64,000 bases of DNA from Lantana camara (GCA_037501455.1 CM074862.1:62713501-62777500), one strand, 5' to 3'; shown: positions 1-12,743, numbered from the stretch's first letter. The notes: a model not told the origin generated them from the sequence alone. Numbers and translations: made by a program.

Positions 1-42
1 CTACCTCTCATCTTTTCCTACTCAACAAATTTGAAGCATCAA

Positions 43-99
43 ATGGCTAACGGCAAGCTCGTCAATCTCGAGGCCATCATCTCCAAACTTGTTGTGGAA
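43..99 (+). pseudogene. gag pseudogene, N-terminal segment
   Basis: ATG at 43-45 opens 19 codons (MANGKLVNLEAIISKLVVE) that run up to the solo LTR at 100. Reading resumes in the same frame at 3914, after the TSD copy, and reaches the Met at 3935. The real gag start is therefore probably here and not at 3935. Bases 1-42 would be leader. The segment is too short to judge alone; support comes from frame continuity. Confidence 0.5.
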
Positions 100-3000
100 T
101 GTAGCACCTCGCACGTGAGGCACCACATCCCCCGCACTGTGGCTCAACAAGAGTAACGAAATAGTAAATCCGCACCCGTATCAAACCATAGCGAACGGGA
201 GACAAACATAAAACTTCCTAAGCTAGGCGGAACTAGACCCTGCAATGATAACCAATCAACAAAATATAATGCATCGGCGTACTCAACTCCAAACATACAA
301 ATCATAACCATAATTGGGCTCTTCAGGCCTCTTTTAAATTCATAGCAAAACTCAGTAAAGCCAATTTCATAATAAATACATAGGTATCCAATTTCATGAT
401 ATAATAGAAATGAATCATAAAAAATTCCAATACATATGTGAGTGCAGAGACTCTCCTAACCTACTTGACCAACTTAAAGACTCCAAACACCTCCGCCTAG
501 CTCGAAACTCCAAAGCCAAACCTGCACACTAAAGTGTTGGGGAGGGAGAGGGTCAGTCCCTAGAAGACTGAGTGAGCGGGAGCGATACATATATATAAGA
601 AACAAGCACATGCAAGTCATAAATCCCGAGCAAAGGTTTTATTTGAAATTAGTTCCCACGAAGGGCAAGAAAATAGATAAACAATGCTCGAACTTTACGA
701 CTAACTCATATTCAATTCATTACATTCATAAATCATACATATACATAAGGCTCGACGAGTGAGCGTGCACAATCTCTAACCAAACTCCGACCGTGTACGA
801 CAAATATCATTAATATGTTGATTAGGCGATCATGCAATATATCATAATACACACAGACCATAAATCGTATCATAAAGATATTCATAAGCATAATCATAAA
901 TCATAACCAACCATCTTCCTCCGGGTGGTGGATGGGTTTGCAAGGCCTAACCACCCAATCATATCAATGCGGCTATGAGGTTCATGAGGCCTCAAAGCCC
1001 GGTTAGCGTTTCCCCGTCAAGAACCTCCCTTGACGAAGTCCGTTTCGCCATAAGTTGGAACTAGTATATGGGATCCCCGTCAGCCCTTGCTTCCTCGGTT
1101 AGCCACATATACTAAGTCCCAGGGCCCGTGCAATCATAATCATGTCTCGCCAAAACATATCAATTCATACGAACATAACATAATCATAAATCATTTGAAA
1201 AGGATTTACTCGATCAATAATTACTCGGGAAGTTCATTTGAAAACCAAAAATATAACTATATTAGGTTTTTGGCCAAAGTTTGTCACATACGGTTGTAGG
1301 GTTTTATACATAACTAGAATGAAAACACCCTCACCTGGTACAAGACGAAACAAGGATACGAGTTACCGAGTGCCTGAAAGATCAAGATCTCTCCACCCTG
1401 GAGATAAATTGTACAAAGACAACCTGACGTGTTTGTGAGACTCAAGACTCTTAATGAACCATATACGACGCACGGCATGTTATGCACATGATATGAATGC
1501 ATAAAAGATGATATTATGTCATGAAAATGTTCATGTGCACTATCAAAGAATTTAAATCATATAGACGAGCCATTCACTTGATATTATAAACGTTCATATT
1601 CATTCAAGTTCAATCTTTTCATATCTTTCGTAATTCATAGCAATATCTAACAAAGTCTTGGACCATATTCACATTATACCTTCCAACATGTTTACATTAA
1701 GTATGATACATAAAAAGGCAAAGAACATCAAAAGGATGCAAGAAGGTACTTTATATTTCATATATAAGCACTCAAGCCACGTCATAGCAATTCACCAAAC
1801 GCATGCTTTAAACCTCATACAAAAGCTATGAAATTAAACCACAATGCTCCCAACATATAGCAAAACAAGTTCATAGTTCAACACAAAAGGAGATAAAGTC
1901 ATTAAGGAGGTGAAATAAATCAAAAACCGAAAAGGAAGCAACAAGGACTGTGCAGGGGAAGGGACACGGGGGTGTCACCCTCCTTAGCTAAACTGAGCCA
2001 CGACCGTAGCTCAGTACAGACCTGCCCAGAAGGTGTGACACGCCCGTGTCTCACATTCTAGTGTAAATGAGACACGGGGGTGTCACGGTACAGAACTAAA
2101 ACGTGCACAAGACTTTACCGGCAAAACTGAACCCATACAAAATAAATCCAAAAGCATACCAAATCAACTCCAAATGCTCTGAAACTTAATATAAAACATA
2201 TTTAGCGTGTTAGGAACATATTCCATTTAGAGTGAAAAGGATAAATCACACATTAAGAGCACCTAAATCATGCAACAAAACTGGGTCGCCAAAAACCGAA
2301 CATATGAGCCCTATTGATTAAATCATGCCTTGATCAAGTACTTAGGGGTTGAATTTGGGTCTGAAACCTTGGGGAATGCATGCTAACATACTAAACAACT
2401 AATATACTTCATATATATGCAAAATGGCATAATTTAAAGCACATTAGAATGACCAACAAGCACACAATTGCAACAGCAGCAAATCTGTCACGGAGCATGC
2501 ATAAAAACAGATCAAGTATTTCGGTTTTGAGGCTTAAATTGGATCCAAATACTTGCAACATGAATGCTAACATATAGAGAAATGAGTGTACATCATCTCC
2601 ATGCAAATTCACACGAAAAGGAGGCCATATGATCAAGCAACAACACATAAATTCACATAGCAGTCACAAAACAGGGGAGACAGTTTGATCATCAAGTTTG
2701 GAGCTCCATAACTCATAATTTCATTAAAGGGTCAATAGATCAAATCCTCCTAACATCATATACTATCAGTAAGGAAAGAAATAGGCCAAGAAACAAGTTA
2801 ATATAATCATGTACAAGCAAGAAAATCAGCTACCCAAGTAATTTGGTCACAAGAGCAAAAATCCCTAAAAGTTCATATCAAACCCATAATTCAAACCCTA
2901 CCCAAATCTGATCCAAATCATGTATTAAGTAGATGAAATCAAGCATAATAGAGTAGAGAAGACATAATTATTCATACCTTAAAGATTTGGTGAAGGAGGG

Positions 3001-3908
3001 AAGGGATTTGAGCTCAAAATCACAAAGGGCCAAGGTTTTTCCTCTCTTCTCCTCTTCTTCTCTCTCTCTCGTTCAGTTCCAGCAGAAAAAGGGGGATATT
3101 ATCTCGGTTTTCAGAGCTAAAGGGAAGAGAAAGGGCTTAACTCAAGGTACAAAAGTCATGGTTAAAGCATGGTTAGGTTAAGGAGGTGTTAAGGGGTCCT
3201 ACCATGAAGACTAGTCAACAAAAGGAGCTCTTCTTGCACGAGTTGTCCGTTACGGTTGGATTTCGAAGGTCTTAATGATTTCAAAAAGGTATGAGGCTTG
3301 TTCCATTGTTCTGAATCGTCGATACGAAGGCAACGGAGGTGACGGAATTCGAATCCGAATTCCCGAGCTCAAGATATCACGTACGGAACCAAGGGTGCGC
3401 TAATTGCTCGTTAGCCCCCGACTTGGTTCCACAAATCAAATTAAATTCGTTAACACGTCAAATGAATCCGAAAACATAAACCGAGCATATAGACATGTTC
3501 ATAACACACATATTCACGACATACTAAATTTCCATACCATTCCGATATCATTACATATAGGAACGAAGCACAAATAGAACACTCATGCGCATGAATGAAT
3601 TCATATCGTTATAAATTAATTACTAAAACTTAAATCCCATTTTAAATAAATTTAAAGCCAACTTATAATATGTTGAAATTAATTAACGAAATTAAGGAGA
3701 TAGTTAAGGTAACATGAAACCTTAATTAAGAAGTTAAACACTAGAGATCAAATTAAGATAAAATGAATTAAATTAAAATAACCATAGTTTATAGTTTAGA
3801 ACAAATGCAAACATTTATAAACAAATAATCATATAATTAAATAATTAAATTGCGCAATTTATAAACAAATACGCCACGTTAGTTTAACTGAAAAACCGGG
3901 GCGTTACA
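100..3908 (-). mobile_element. Solo LTR A of a Ty3/gypsy element (3809 bp)
   Basis: Starts TGTAGCACC and ends GGGGCGTTACA, the termini seen in the coding gypsy element at 28905-39054, where coding is on the minus strand. Flanks TGGAA (95-99) and TCGAA (3909-3913) are a TSD with one mismatch. No interior or second LTR, so it is a solo LTR from unequal recombination. In coding orientation the splice-like series is: donor AAG|GTATGA at 2977, acceptor CAG at 1398 (GTCTCAC box 1435-1441), 63-nt exon, donor CAG|GTGAGG at 1334, hairpin 554-570, acceptor at 522. A palindrome array lies at 1963-2084. Confidence 0.9.
1963..2084. repeat. Palindrome array in LTR A (arms GACA/TGTC)
   Basis: Three 14-nt palindromes at 1963-1976, 2037-2050 and 2071-2084 with arms gaca/tgtc and 6-nt centres cggggg, cgcccg and cggggg. 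A weaker one at 1993-2014 has arms ctgagc/gctcag around a centre holding cgaccg. It occupies the same mid-LTR position as arrays with unrelated arms in other LTRs here. Confidence 0.75.
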
Positions 3909-5469
3909 TCGAAAGCTTAGTTGTAACAAGAAGTATGTCTAAGAAGGGGCAGACGTCTTCCGGGAAAGCTCGATCCCTCCAAAGCTATGGGATGAATGCC
4001 CGACTTCTCACCTATGAAAGTGGAGGCGAAGAAGACGACTCGGCCTCATCCACTCCCCGTTCAAGTTCTTCAAGTTTTGCGCCCGCCATGACGACAAGTG
4101 CAACAACTCTAGAAGAACAACTTGCGAATCTGATAAAGGTCATCGAGGGACTCTCCAAGCATGTTCAAGAGCAAGACTCTCACATTACAAAATTGATAAA
4201 CAAGGTCGACAGTGACAACGCTAGCCAAGTGAAGGGGAAACATTCTGATGAGCAAGAAGAATCGAAAACTACTGTAAAAGCTCAATCAAGTGGAATTGAG
4301 AAGCCTTCAGCTAAAGAATTTCAAGTTTCATCGGACGGACTCATCCCGATGGAGCAATTGAAGGAGTTCATCGTGGGGACAATGAAAGATAAGATCGAGG
4401 GAGGCTCCAAACCATCCTTGGTCTACTCCAAGCCCTACACCCAAAGAATCGATAACTTGAAAATGTCGATCGGTTATCAACCTCCCAAATTTCAGCAGTT
4501 CGACTACAAAGGCAATCCTAAGCAACATGTAGCTCACTTCATCGAGACGTTCAACAATGTCGGAACTTACGGAGATCACCTAGTCAAGTAGTTCGTTCGA
4601 TCTCTAAAGGCAAATGCCTTCGATTGGTACACGGACTTAGAGGCGAACTCAATCAATAGTTAGGGATAACTTGAGCACAAATTCCTCAACCGCTTTTACA
4701 GCACTCGTCGGACAGTTAGCATGATCAAACTCACCAACTCCCGACAATGCAAAGAAGAGCCCGTCGTTGACTACATTAATCGATGGAGAAACCTTAGTCT
4801 GAATTGCAAAGATCGACTGTCAGAGGCTTCGGCAATTGAAATGTTCATTCAAGGGATGCATTGGGGTCTCCGCTACATCCTCCAGGGAATTCAGCCCAAG
4901 TCGTTCGAAGAGCTTGCTACTCGGCACATGATATGGAGTTGAGGATGATCGCTACTGGAGTCGAAGGACCGCCCGTCCAAGAGTTCTGCAGGCCTAGGGA
5001 AAAGCAAGATTTCAGGAAAGGGGGAAAACCCTTCAGTAAACCACAAGCCAAAGAGTCCATGGCGGTGAATGCAATTCCTGTCAAATTTCGGGCTAAGATA
5101 AATGACAAGGCGGACGAAAGGAAGGAATTCCCCCAAGAAAGACCATTTAGAAAGTTGTCCTTAGCAGAGATGCAAGCCAAGGAATACCCGTTTAAAGACT
5201 CTGATGTCTCCGAAATCTTCGATGACCTGCTCAAGGCAAACCTTATCGAATTACCCGAAATGAAGAGGCCCAACGAAGCTGGAAAGACTGAAGATCCAAA
5301 GTATTGCAATTATCATCGTCTGCTCGGACACCCAATCCATGATTGCTTCATATTCAAGGATAAGGTGATGCAATTGGCACGATAAGGAAAGATTGCACTC
5401 GAAGATGTTAGCGCGACGTCCAATGCTGTAACTTGCCTGGTGATAAGTGAAGAAGAAGTTCCCAAGCAA
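3909..5469 (+). pseudogene. gag pseudogene, central and C-terminal segment
   Basis: Structural gag protein of a Ty3/gypsy element, which would form the cytoplasmic particle. An open frame from 3935 runs 218 codons to a TAG at 4589. It holds a charged, Ser-rich N-terminal third and then the gag core (SIGYQPPKFQQFDYKGNPKQ at about residues 177-196). The same frame continues past stops at 4589, 4661 and 4667 with YTDLEANS, FLNRFYS and [21 protein letters not shown] single-base deletion near 4925 shifts into the frame of 4861-5385, which ends with a CX2HX4HX4C knuckle (CNYHRLLGHPIHDC). The frame then enters the 5470 LTR and resumes at 9441. Clearly dead: at least three stops and one frameshift. 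Confidence 0.75.
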
Positions 5470-8400
5470 TGTAGCACCCCAAGCGGTGGGGCACAACACC
5501 CCCGCACTATGACCCGGCACATGGTACGAAATGAAAAGTCGGCACACGCACCAAGTCACAGCGAACGGGTGACAAACGAAAAAAAACAACCTAAGCTAGG
5601 CGGTACCTAACCCTGTACAAGTAAAATATGCAGAACCTGAATGCGGAAGCGATGCAAAATACGATCCATCCAAAAACTTTAATCAAAAAATATAAATAAA
5701 CGGGTTCAACTAATTCCACGAACCTGTCCTAACCTGTCCCGAATTCAAACATACAACAAAGACGGGTTCAACTAATCCAAGCCCTGTCCTAACCTGTCCC
5801 GAACTTCATATAATTAAAGCATAAACATAATCCTGTACAGAACATACTATTTACATAATTTTCATACACAATTCGGAACAAAGTATTTAACAAAAATCAA
5901 ACGGACTGACACAGACTCGACAGACCCGACTCAAATCCACCTAGCTCGAACTCCAACAACTTGCGCCTGCACACTAAAAACATAGGTGGGGCGAGGGTCA
6001 GTCCACTGACTGAGTGAGGGGGCTGAACTCACACACACTATACATAATGAGGAGCAGAGCACGTATCAAAAGAAAGATTATGAACCGGGAGTAGGGTTTT
6101 GCATACCAAAACCATTTTTCAAATCAAACTTATACATATCTTTTTCTTATTCATAACTTAACAAACTGAGCATACTCATATCTTATTAAAAGAGAAAGCT
6201 CCTATCCCGTTTCATAATCAACATAACAGATCATAATCATATACCCAGCGAGTACGGGTCTCCCACCTTACTTCTATATCGTATCATACGTATCATATCA
6301 AAAACCAACAAATATCATAAACAATCCAACCCCAACACCATGTAGTTCGGGGAGCTAACCCTCACTACTCATACAGACACAAACACACACGGGGTAGCTA
6401 ACCCACACTGCGCCTTCCCCGGTTATCCACCGAGGGCTGAAGATACCACGCCTTCCCAACCTCCCTAGGTCGCACGTGAATATCTCAAATGAGAACATGC
6501 ACAGGGGTCATAACCGGTGACCCCATGGTCATCCCGGGTCTCCCTTACCCACGTCTCGGGGCCTAACACAACAAAACATAGCATATCATAATAGATCGCA
6601 TCAGATCATAACTCGCTACATATGAAACTTATCATATCGTATCAAAATCATACTTACGTACCTTATTGAAGCATACCTTACCTTGCAACTTAGCGTATGC
6701 TATAGACGTTCCTCTCCATATCATCCTAATCCGTGGCTAGCTTGAAGACACACGGTTTGGAGCATAGCCTCGTTGCAAAACAATTCAAGCTTACATATGC
6801 TCGTACATATACAGTTAGAAAACCTTTAATCGTATGAAAAATTCATAAACATATCATATAAACACATATCTATTATATAAATATAATAGAATAATCACAT
6901 GCAGGCTTTAAAACGAGCACAGAAGGTTGTAGGTCGCTTTAACTAAACAGAAATCCTAAAACCTCACCTTACACCGACGAGAACGAAAAACACAAGCCAA
7001 GAAGTCCCATTGGAACCCAAACAGTTGACAGATACTCCCAGGAAAAACCCTGATCGACTGAACACAAGACTCACGGCAAATGCAATCACACAAACAGGGA
7101 TCAAATGCATAGCAATTATTTGCAGAAGAAACATTATATAATTTAATCAAATCAAATTATGCATTTATCACACAAGCAATTCATGGATTGTATAACAAAT
7201 TTAATTAACAAAGTTTACTTAATTCATTTCATTTAAATTCATATATCAAATAACCAATTCATATTCGTACGAATAACTTATTAATTTATGCAAAGAGTGC
7301 AAAGTAAACAACAATAACATTTAGGCATATTTGTGATTCATAATAATCGAAACATTACATGCTCATCAATCAAAAATTAATTCAAACTTATTTAAACACA
7401 TACAAATTCTAGTTTCTAAATGTTACGCTAACACCCACTTCAATTAGACAATTTGCTCACTTAGACAAAACGGGATTCAAATTGCAAATTAAAGCATCAA
7501 TATATTCCATAATTCAATTAATACATAATTTCGTACATATTGAAATATAATTCGATCGACAAATCAAGCAATTAGCAATTAAAACAATTAATTCCAAATA
7601 TTCAAGTTATACAAAATAAATCACAACAAATCAACCGGACATCCGATTGACGAACGGAAAGTGGCGCTGGACTCACCACAAGAAGAGGAACTTGCTGCCC
7701 GAAGGGCGTCGGAATGCCGCCCCCGGAACCAGTCGAACCGCCACGTGCAGCCGCCGGACCACCACCTCCGGTGGTCGGAACATTCCCCGAAAGGACAGAA
7801 ACGTACGCCTCGGCCTGCTTGACAAAAGCCCTCAACCAATTTTAGAAAATACCAAGCACATCGGATTTCGTTGACGAAAAACCGAACTAAATTCCAAGGA
7901 CGAAAACTGAAATTAAATGCAAATCGCAAAACGAAAACGAAATCTGAACATACCTTTAGAAAGCCCGTAATGAGCCCTACGAAAGCCCAATAGCCAAAAC
8001 CCGGAAAAATCATCGAAAAATCGGACCGCCGGTCCAGCCACGGTCCGCCACCGGTTCGCCGCCACCGGCCGGTTCTTGGGCCAGTACCACCACGAATGGC
8101 TCGGACTTGACGTGAGGAACAACTTCTCAGAAGGACCCGTTGCCAAAAGATCGTCGGAAAAGCTCCAAACCGCCGCCGAAAGCCGCGTGCCACCGCTGCC
8201 ACTCCGGAACCACCACTTCCGCCGCGATTCAGGTAAAAAGAAGGCCGAAAATGGATTCAGGGCACCGAAAAACCTAGGACACCACCCTTTAACGCCGGAG
8301 AAAGTCGCAGGAGGCGGCGGAATCGCGCCGCTACAGTAGCACCGCCGCCTGTCGTGAAGTTCAGGCGGCGCGTGCGGCGTCGTCGCGGCCCGGATGGCCG

Positions 8401-9435
8401 CGCCGCCAATGCCATTTGAAATGCCAGGAACTCCTTCATCTGGGTAAGGGGCGCGTGCTCCAAGACTGTCGCCGGAAGCCGCCGCGAATGGCCGGCTTGA
8501 CGAGTGGAACAACTTCTCAGAAGGAACCTTTGCCAAAAGATCGTCGGAAAAGCTCCAAACCGCCACCGCTGCCACGCCGGAACCACCACTTCCACCGCGA
8601 TTCAGGTAAAAAGAAGGCCGGAAATGGATTCAGGGCACCGAAAAACCTAGGACACCACCCTTCAACGCCGGAGAAAGTCGCCGGAGGCGGTGGAATCTGC
8701 CGCTACAGTAGCGGCGCCGCCTGTCGTGAAGTTCAGGAGGCGCGTGCGGCGTCGTCGAGGCCCGGATGGCCGCGCCGCGAACGCCATTTGAAATACCGGG
8801 AACTCCTTCATCTGGGTAAGGGCACGTGCTCCAAGACTGTCGCCGGAAGCTACCCCGAATGGGCGGCGAAGCGGCGGCTCTAAGCGGCGCCGCCTGCTGC
8901 TCTCCGTAGCGCCACCACCACTGATTTTCAGGTCCCGATTCTTGTACCATCGTGTCGGGCTCGTCGAGACGATAAATTTCCAATACTCAAACGTCGAATT
9001 CCGTCGAGAAATGAGCGAGAACGGATATGTGTGTGAAAACACACCTCCACTGGGTGAACAGTACTAATCGCGGGAGGAAGATGCTGAGTCTGGAGCTGAA
9101 GTTCTGGCACGCAAAACGACGATTCAAGGTATATATCTCGGGTCCTCGTACGCAAAAACGGTCGGAAGAACTGGCTAACAAAGTCGGAATGGGGCAAACT
9201 TAGAGTGTACGGACTCGTTTCGCTACCCCGAACGCGTTAAAGGGGTCAAAGAGGTCAAAATCTCGACCGAACGAGAAGTGATTGGAGAACCCCCCTAAAA
9301 GAAGAAAATTATAAAAGGACCATGAACTCTAAAAGAGTTCATAAGAGGGACGCACAACGCACAAATCACATAATTAAACACATAAAAAGGTTGGAAGGTG
9401 ACGTAGCTTATTTATCGGATGAGCGGGATGTTACA
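5470..9435 (-). mobile_element. Solo LTR of a second gypsy subfamily (3966 bp, GC-rich middle)
   Basis: TGTAGCACCCC at 5470 to GGGATGTTACA at 9435, with a perfect TSD AGCAA at 5465-5469 and 9436-9440. The host gag frame is continuous across it. Same conserved left-hand modules as the other LTRs (GAACGGGTGAC, CTAGGCGG, CAGTC hairpin 5999-6012). Predicted splice signals on the minus strand: donor AAAG|GTATGT at 7953, acceptor near 7058, donor AAG|GTGAGG at 6967, acceptor near 5967. The part from about 7650 to 9060 is GC-rich and holds a tandem duplication. Open frames on both strands there look like composition effects. Confidence 0.92.
8102..8880. repeat. Tandem duplication of about 390 bp inside the 5470-9435 LTR
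   Basis: Two copies, about 8102-8491 and 8492-8880, with period 390 (GGACTTGAC at 8103 against GGCTTGAC at 8494). They share long identical tracts, for example around the CTACAGTAGC palindrome and the segment ending GTCGCCGGAAGC, with scattered substitutions and small indels. The related LTR pieces at 49353-51674 and 56454-57247 have only one copy, so the duplication is specific to this LTR. Confidence 0.85.
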
Positions 9436-10560
9436 AGCAAACCCACTCCAAACGCGATGAATGCATGGTAACCATGACCTTTTCAGACGAAGATATGCTA
9501 CTCGGTTCGAAGCCTTACAACAGACCACTGATTGTGACAGGTTATGCTCGCGAACAAAAGGTGAATAGAATGCTCGTCGATGGAGGCTCCACAGTCAATA
9601 TCTTACCTTTGAGAGTGATGAACGAGTTAGGAATTTCAAATGATGAACTGGCAAACAGCCGTCTGATGATCCAAGGCTCCAAGAGGACAAAGAGCTCTCG
9701 GTATCATTCGACTAAAACTGTTGATAGAAGACATGACGTCAAGCGCGTTGTTTCATGTCATAAATGCCAAAACTTCATACAACATGCTTCTGGGACGACC
9801 CTAGTTACATGAAAATGACATTGTCCCATCTACTTGGCATCAATGTTTCAAGTACTATCGGGAGGGTGTGATAAAGAAGGTTCTTGGAGATAGCAAACCT
9901 TTCACCGAGGCAGAAGCCCACTTTACCGACGCTAAGTATTACCACAAGGAAGTGGAAGAAAGTAAAGAAAAGTTTTTGATCCACGAGATGATTGCAATGG
10001 TGAAAGCAAAGTCAGGGCCTCAACTTCGATCGGTTGCCAAGAAAAAGGGGGGATCATCACTTACAAAATTCGAGGCACTGGAAGGGTTGACCAACCCCCT
10101 CACCAAACTAGACGTTGTGAAACCTTCTTCTCCACCACTCAATGGATTCGTTCATCTGATTCAAGGAAGTGAAACGGAGCATGGAGAAGCGACCAACCTC
10201 CAAAATGCATACAACTTCTCGTCAAAGCCGAGTACAACCCACAAGAGAAGTCTAAGTTAGAAAAACTCATTCCAACAGCCAAGGCCAAGGAAACAAAGTC
10301 AAGGTCATCAAAAGAAGATGGCAATGCCGCCCCAAACTCGCGAATAGGACTCGGATTTATTACACAAAGTCCTGTTCGAATTGCCATAAACAGGGCGACA
10401 AATAACTATATATCTGAAGAGCTCTCATCAACTGAAGACACTTTTGATGAGAATGGAAGAAAAATCCGGCAAAGTCAGTCTTCGATAGACTTAGTCCACC
10501 CAAAGGAGCCAAAGATAGTCACTAGCTAAGAAGACGCAAGGCACAACGCTTCCCGAAGCT
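9436..10560 (+). pseudogene. Retropepsin-like protease and downstream gag-pol remnant
   Basis: Continues the gag frame after the 5470-9435 LTR. The motif MLVDGGSTVNILPL (about 9570-9611) is the aspartic protease active-site region, with DGGS in place of the common D-T/S-G-A. It is preceded by MLLGSKPYNRPLIVTGYARE, typical of plant gypsy protease N-termini. The frame is lost around 9690-9812. A second stretch (9868-10260, frame open for 130 codons) carries a lysine-rich linker and then a region ending near SIDLVHPKEPKIVTS. RT is not reached before the junction with the minus-strand element. Inactive. Confidence 0.6.
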
Positions 10561-10715
10561 TCAAAGTAAGGTCCCATCCCGTATGAAGTGGTGTTGCAAT
10601 CTAATCGTCTCATGTTCATTGGAGGCGGTTGTGGTTGTTGTTCTTGTGAAGTAGGAGAACGATCACAGTGTCGGCGTCGCCCCGGTGATCTCTCACGATG
10701 TCTACGCGGAGGCAT
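10491..10715 (-). pseudogene. gag N-terminus of the truncated gypsy element
   Basis: Starts at Met 10715 with an Arg/His/Ser-rich, then Pro/Gln-rich N-terminus (MPPRRHRERSPGRRRHCDRS). This resembles in style the start of gag in the nearly intact element ([20 protein letters not shown]). Only about the first 35-45 codons look like gag. The rest of the 74-codon frame reads into the neighbouring Tat-like remnant by chance. The 195-nt gap between PBS and ATG is normal for a gypsy leader. Confidence 0.5.
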
Positions 10716-10910
10716 TCTGTCAAAGAAATACTGAAATGCATGCTATATTTAGTATATGCTTGAGAATGCAATTAATTCAATCAAAATTCAAAAATTAGTG
10801 CTCATAAACATATAAAGAATGCATATGCAATCACATTGTCAAGTTGTTCCTAAAGTCGAACGACCTAGACTGACTCACATGACATGAGAGCCCGGGTTTT
10901 GCAACCCGAT

Positions 10911-10922
10911 GCTTTGATACCA
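10911..10922 (-). promoter_or_regulatory. Primer-binding site, degenerate, initiator tRNA-Met
   Basis: Minus strand reads TGGTATCAAAGC, one mismatch from the plant iMet PBS core TGGTATCAGAGC, 8 nt from the LTR edge at 10931. Next to it, 10893-10908 forms a hairpin with arms CGGGTT/AACCCG and loop TTGC, matching a shorter one at the same place in the 28905-39054 element. Confidence 0.8.
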
Positions 10923-12614
10923 CTTAAGGACGTAACACTCGAGCGTAAGGTGCCACATCCCCCGTACCGAGACCCGACCCGCATATGAAATGGATAATCC
11001 ACACACGAGCTAAGTCACGACGAACGAGAACACACATACGCTCTCTAGGCTAGGCGGGACTAACCCTTAAACCATAAATCAGAGCAAAACAATAAAGCGG
11101 AAGCAATAACGGATCATATCTGTATATATATATATATACCATGAGCATTCAAGCTCCAAAATATAATTCATATATAATATTCACAAGTCAACACAGCTCA
11201 AAATATATACGCCCCATAACAATATCCATATACAAGATCATAACCCAAAGTATGCAAGTGTAAGACAAAATACAAAAGCTAGACGCGAATGCAAGGCCTA
11301 ACGACCTGAATTCCCACCTAGCTCCCTGACAACTGCACAAACAACTGAAAACCAAACGGGTTCAGTCCAAAAGGGACTGGTGGGTAAAAAAAACGGGCAT
11401 AATATATAAATATCGCAGAATTTAATCATATAATTGCAAGCTATAAACCCGTATGAAGTTTTTAGAAGATTTCCCAAGTGGGTGAGACAAAGAAAGACAT
11501 CTACGGGTTTATAACTATCATATTCATTCATAGTTAATCATAGGTTTCAAAGCCCGGCGAGTGGGCGTGCATTATCTCCAACATTCTCCTCGTGTAAACA
11601 TATCATAATTTATTCATTATCATACATATCATTGGTGCACATACATTCATGATCATAATCATATATATACACCTTCTCCCTCCGAGTGGTGAACGGGTTT
11701 GCAGGACCCGACCACCGGTCCATACATAGGCCAAAGGGGGTACATGAATCCCCCAAGGGCACTCAGCTCCCATTCCCCGCTAATCTCCTAGCGAGGTCCG
11801 GTATCACCGTAGTTGGTTGGGACTAATGCATGTGATCACCGTCGGTCCTTGCCTCCCCGGATAGCCACATGAACTAAGTCCCAGGGCCCGTGCATAACAA
11901 TCATATCTCGCCAAAAAATAAGGCAGGATTCAAACATAAAAGAAGGCTTACATTTGAAATCATTTACTCGTAAAACAACTCGATATACATATAATATAAA
12001 TTTTGGCTTAAAACTTTGTACATTGAAGGTATATAGGGTTGTTTTAGCTAATAGAAGAGAAACCTACCTTAAACCGCCAAAAGAAGACACAAAAGCCTCA
12101 CGGACCGACCTCGTCTCCAACGTGATTAAAATCTGTGCAAGAAAGGTGAAACGAGACTCAAAATGACCATATAAGACGCTCGGCAATGAGATGATCATGG
12201 TATGAATGTATAGAAGGTGATATTATGTAATGAACACGTTCATGTGCACGATTAATGTCTTAAAGACATACAAACGATCATTACATCCATTCCAAGAATT
12301 TTTTGAATCCAATCAAGTTCATATCGTACATATATCATACCATTTTAATTCAAGGAATTCAAATAATGATCGTAACATGTAGCATAGCCTGTGTACTTAT
12401 CATACAAGTTAGAAAACAAGTAATGCAACACACGTGTCGCTCATAACACATTATTCAATAATGAAACATGTTAAAATCAAGTAATGGCAAGTCATAGCAT
12501 AGAACAATGTGCATATAAACAAGTACATATCATACTAGGGTCAAGAACGGGGAGGGGATCGAACAAAACAAGTAAAAAAACAAGTACGAGGTCAAGGTAT
12601 GACCGTACCTTAGA

Positions 12615-12743
12615 CCCATGACCGTGGATTTTTACAAAGACGAGATCCACGGCCATGGATCTCAGTCTAGAAACACCCCAAATTTCTGCGTCCATATCCA
12701 CGGGCGTGGATTTTGTTAAGAAGAAAAATCCACGGTCGTGGGT
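12615..12743. repeat. Palindrome array in LTR B (arms ATCCA/TGGAT)
   Basis: Four units: cca-tgaccg-tgg (12616-12627), atcca-cggcca-tggat (12645-12660), atcca-cgggcg-tggat (12696-12711) and atcca-cggtcg-tgggt (12728-12743). The 6-nt centres all fit YGNCCG or its reverse complement. The arms are not shared with other LTRs in the window. Confidence 0.8.

Larger units (their letters stand above)
1..10560 (+). mobile_element. Old Tat-like Ty3/gypsy retrotransposon remnant (leader, gag, protease), split by two solo LTRs
   Basis: Plus-strand retrotransposon interior in three pieces: 1-99, 3909-5469 and 9436 to about 10560. The pieces rejoin in frame when each inserted LTR and one 5-bp target duplication are removed, which shows that they were one reading frame. 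Content is a gag of the plant Tat/Ogre-related type (conserved gag core, a CX2HX4HX4C knuckle) followed by an aspartic protease. Its own LTRs and RT are not in the window. The right edge near 10560-10600 abuts a truncated element on the other strand and cannot be fixed exactly. Lineage is from remembered family resemblance; the Ty3/gypsy type is firmer than the Tat label. Confidence 0.7.

Noticed and set aside
1963..2084. CRISPR-like array of short repeats
   Set aside because: Repeats are 14-nt palindromes with irregular spacers inside plant LTRs; no cas genes and eukaryotic context.
7621..8983. Several frames of 87-220 codons on both strands in the GC-rich LTR block
   Set aside because: Overlapping frames on both strands with low-complexity Arg/Pro/Ala composition, no domain recognised, inside a solo LTR. 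Explained by few AT-rich stop codons.
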